The translations under genes were made by a program, and so were the position numbers. A stretch of DNA of 64,000 nucleotides, from contig NZ_CP009438.1 in assembly GCF_000761215.1 (NCBI RefSeq), forward strand, positions 1 to 64,000, given 5' to 3'. Source of the stretch: Streptomyces glaucescens. GTDB taxonomy: Bacteria > Actinomycetota > Actinomycetes > Streptomycetales > Streptomycetaceae. The notes beneath the pieces were generated by a model that did not search any database, was not told where the DNA came from, and saw only the letters and a list, made by a program, of their open reading frames with translations. This document shows positions 63,776 to 64,000 of this stretch, in pieces. Each line of letters opens with the position of its first letter. Within the stretch, counting starts at the first letter, position 1.

Positions 63776-64000
63776 TGTGTGATCTACGTGCTGCAGCGCG
63801 GGGCTACGTGGGACCAGATCGGCGCGCCGCTGGCTGGGCATGACCGGGGACACCGCGCGCAAGAGGTTCTCCCTGCCTGCCCGCCGCATAGGCCAGCGCT
63901 CGGTGCCAGTCATGCTGCCACCCACCTCGGCAGGCCCCATCGCGGCAGACCCTCCTCCCGCCGCCCGCACCGCGGCCCCGGACACTGCCGATGCCGGCGG
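63776..64000 (+). pseudogene. DNA-binding protein fragment running off the window, frameshifted
   Basis: VIYVLQRGATWDQIGA is followed in another frame by LGMTGDTARKRFSLPARRIG, together a helix-turn-helix (WDQIGA-x-LGMTGDTARKRF). The frame then stays open to the window edge. The shift lies near 63830. Either a broken gene or a base error; the gene continues beyond the window. Confidence 0.45.

Overview
The window reads as the outermost 64 kb of a linear Streptomyces replicon, either a chromosome arm or a large linear plasmid. DNA is very GC-rich with strong G/C third positions. The first ~290 bases are a run of closely spaced palindromes with GCTGCGC-type loops, in the order and spelling of the archetypal Streptomyces telomere. 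By comparison with the remembered archetype, only about eight terminal bases appear to be missing. As expected of a subtelomere, real genes are mixed with truncated, frameshifted and duplicated remnants.

Layout. 0-17 kb: telomere, a lower-GC stretch, a truncated IS21 istB, orphan genes (AlbA_2, HEAT repeats, small membrane protein), two inward-truncated genes joined head to head near 9.44 kb, a small DNA-binding protein with its own palindrome, a Fic/Doc-like toxin-antitoxin pair, decayed pieces of a terminal helicase, and a non-coding stretch rich in inverted repeats (15.2-15.9 kb). 17.7-37.7 kb: the centrepiece, two adjacent gene sets on the minus strand. The proximal one (27.9 to 17.7 kb) is HerA-like ATPase, SbcD/Mre11, SbcC/Rad50, NurA-like nuclease, then a helicase with helicase-associated domains: an archaeal-type herA-mre11-rad50-nurA resection set. 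The other (37.7 to 29.1 kb) is a Type III Wadjet operon jetA-jetB-jetC-jetD with overlapping genes, but jetB carries an in-frame TAG. Wadjet systems cleave circular DNA after loop extrusion, so a linear host replicon with such a system next to a DNA-end-processing set is a striking combination. 38.4-47.7 kb: hypothetical genes, a TnsA pseudogene, a transglycosylase, a SUKH pseudogene, a DoxX-RTX pair, a secreted AA10 LPMO with a DasR-type operator, and another helicase remnant.

47.8-52.8 kb: a plus-strand metabolic cluster (cupin, ROK kinase with an in-frame TAA, class III aminotransferase, dehydroquinate-synthase-like sugar cyclase, ROK kinase) that looks like a small aminocyclitol or aminosugar pathway. 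54.2-57.9 kb: a persulfide/sulfide detoxification locus (CstB-like MBL-rhodanese, rhodanese, TauE exporter, rhodanese-membrane protein) with a divergent CstR-type repressor and matching palindromic operators at both promoters. 58-64 kb: an IS5-type remnant, a secreted NucA/NucB-type nuclease with a partner gene, an intact IS110 element whose left non-coding flank may encode a bridge RNA, and orphan genes up to the edge.

Several frameshifts and nonsense codons lie near long G or C runs or look like single-base events. Whether each is real decay or a base-calling error cannot be decided from this sequence alone.
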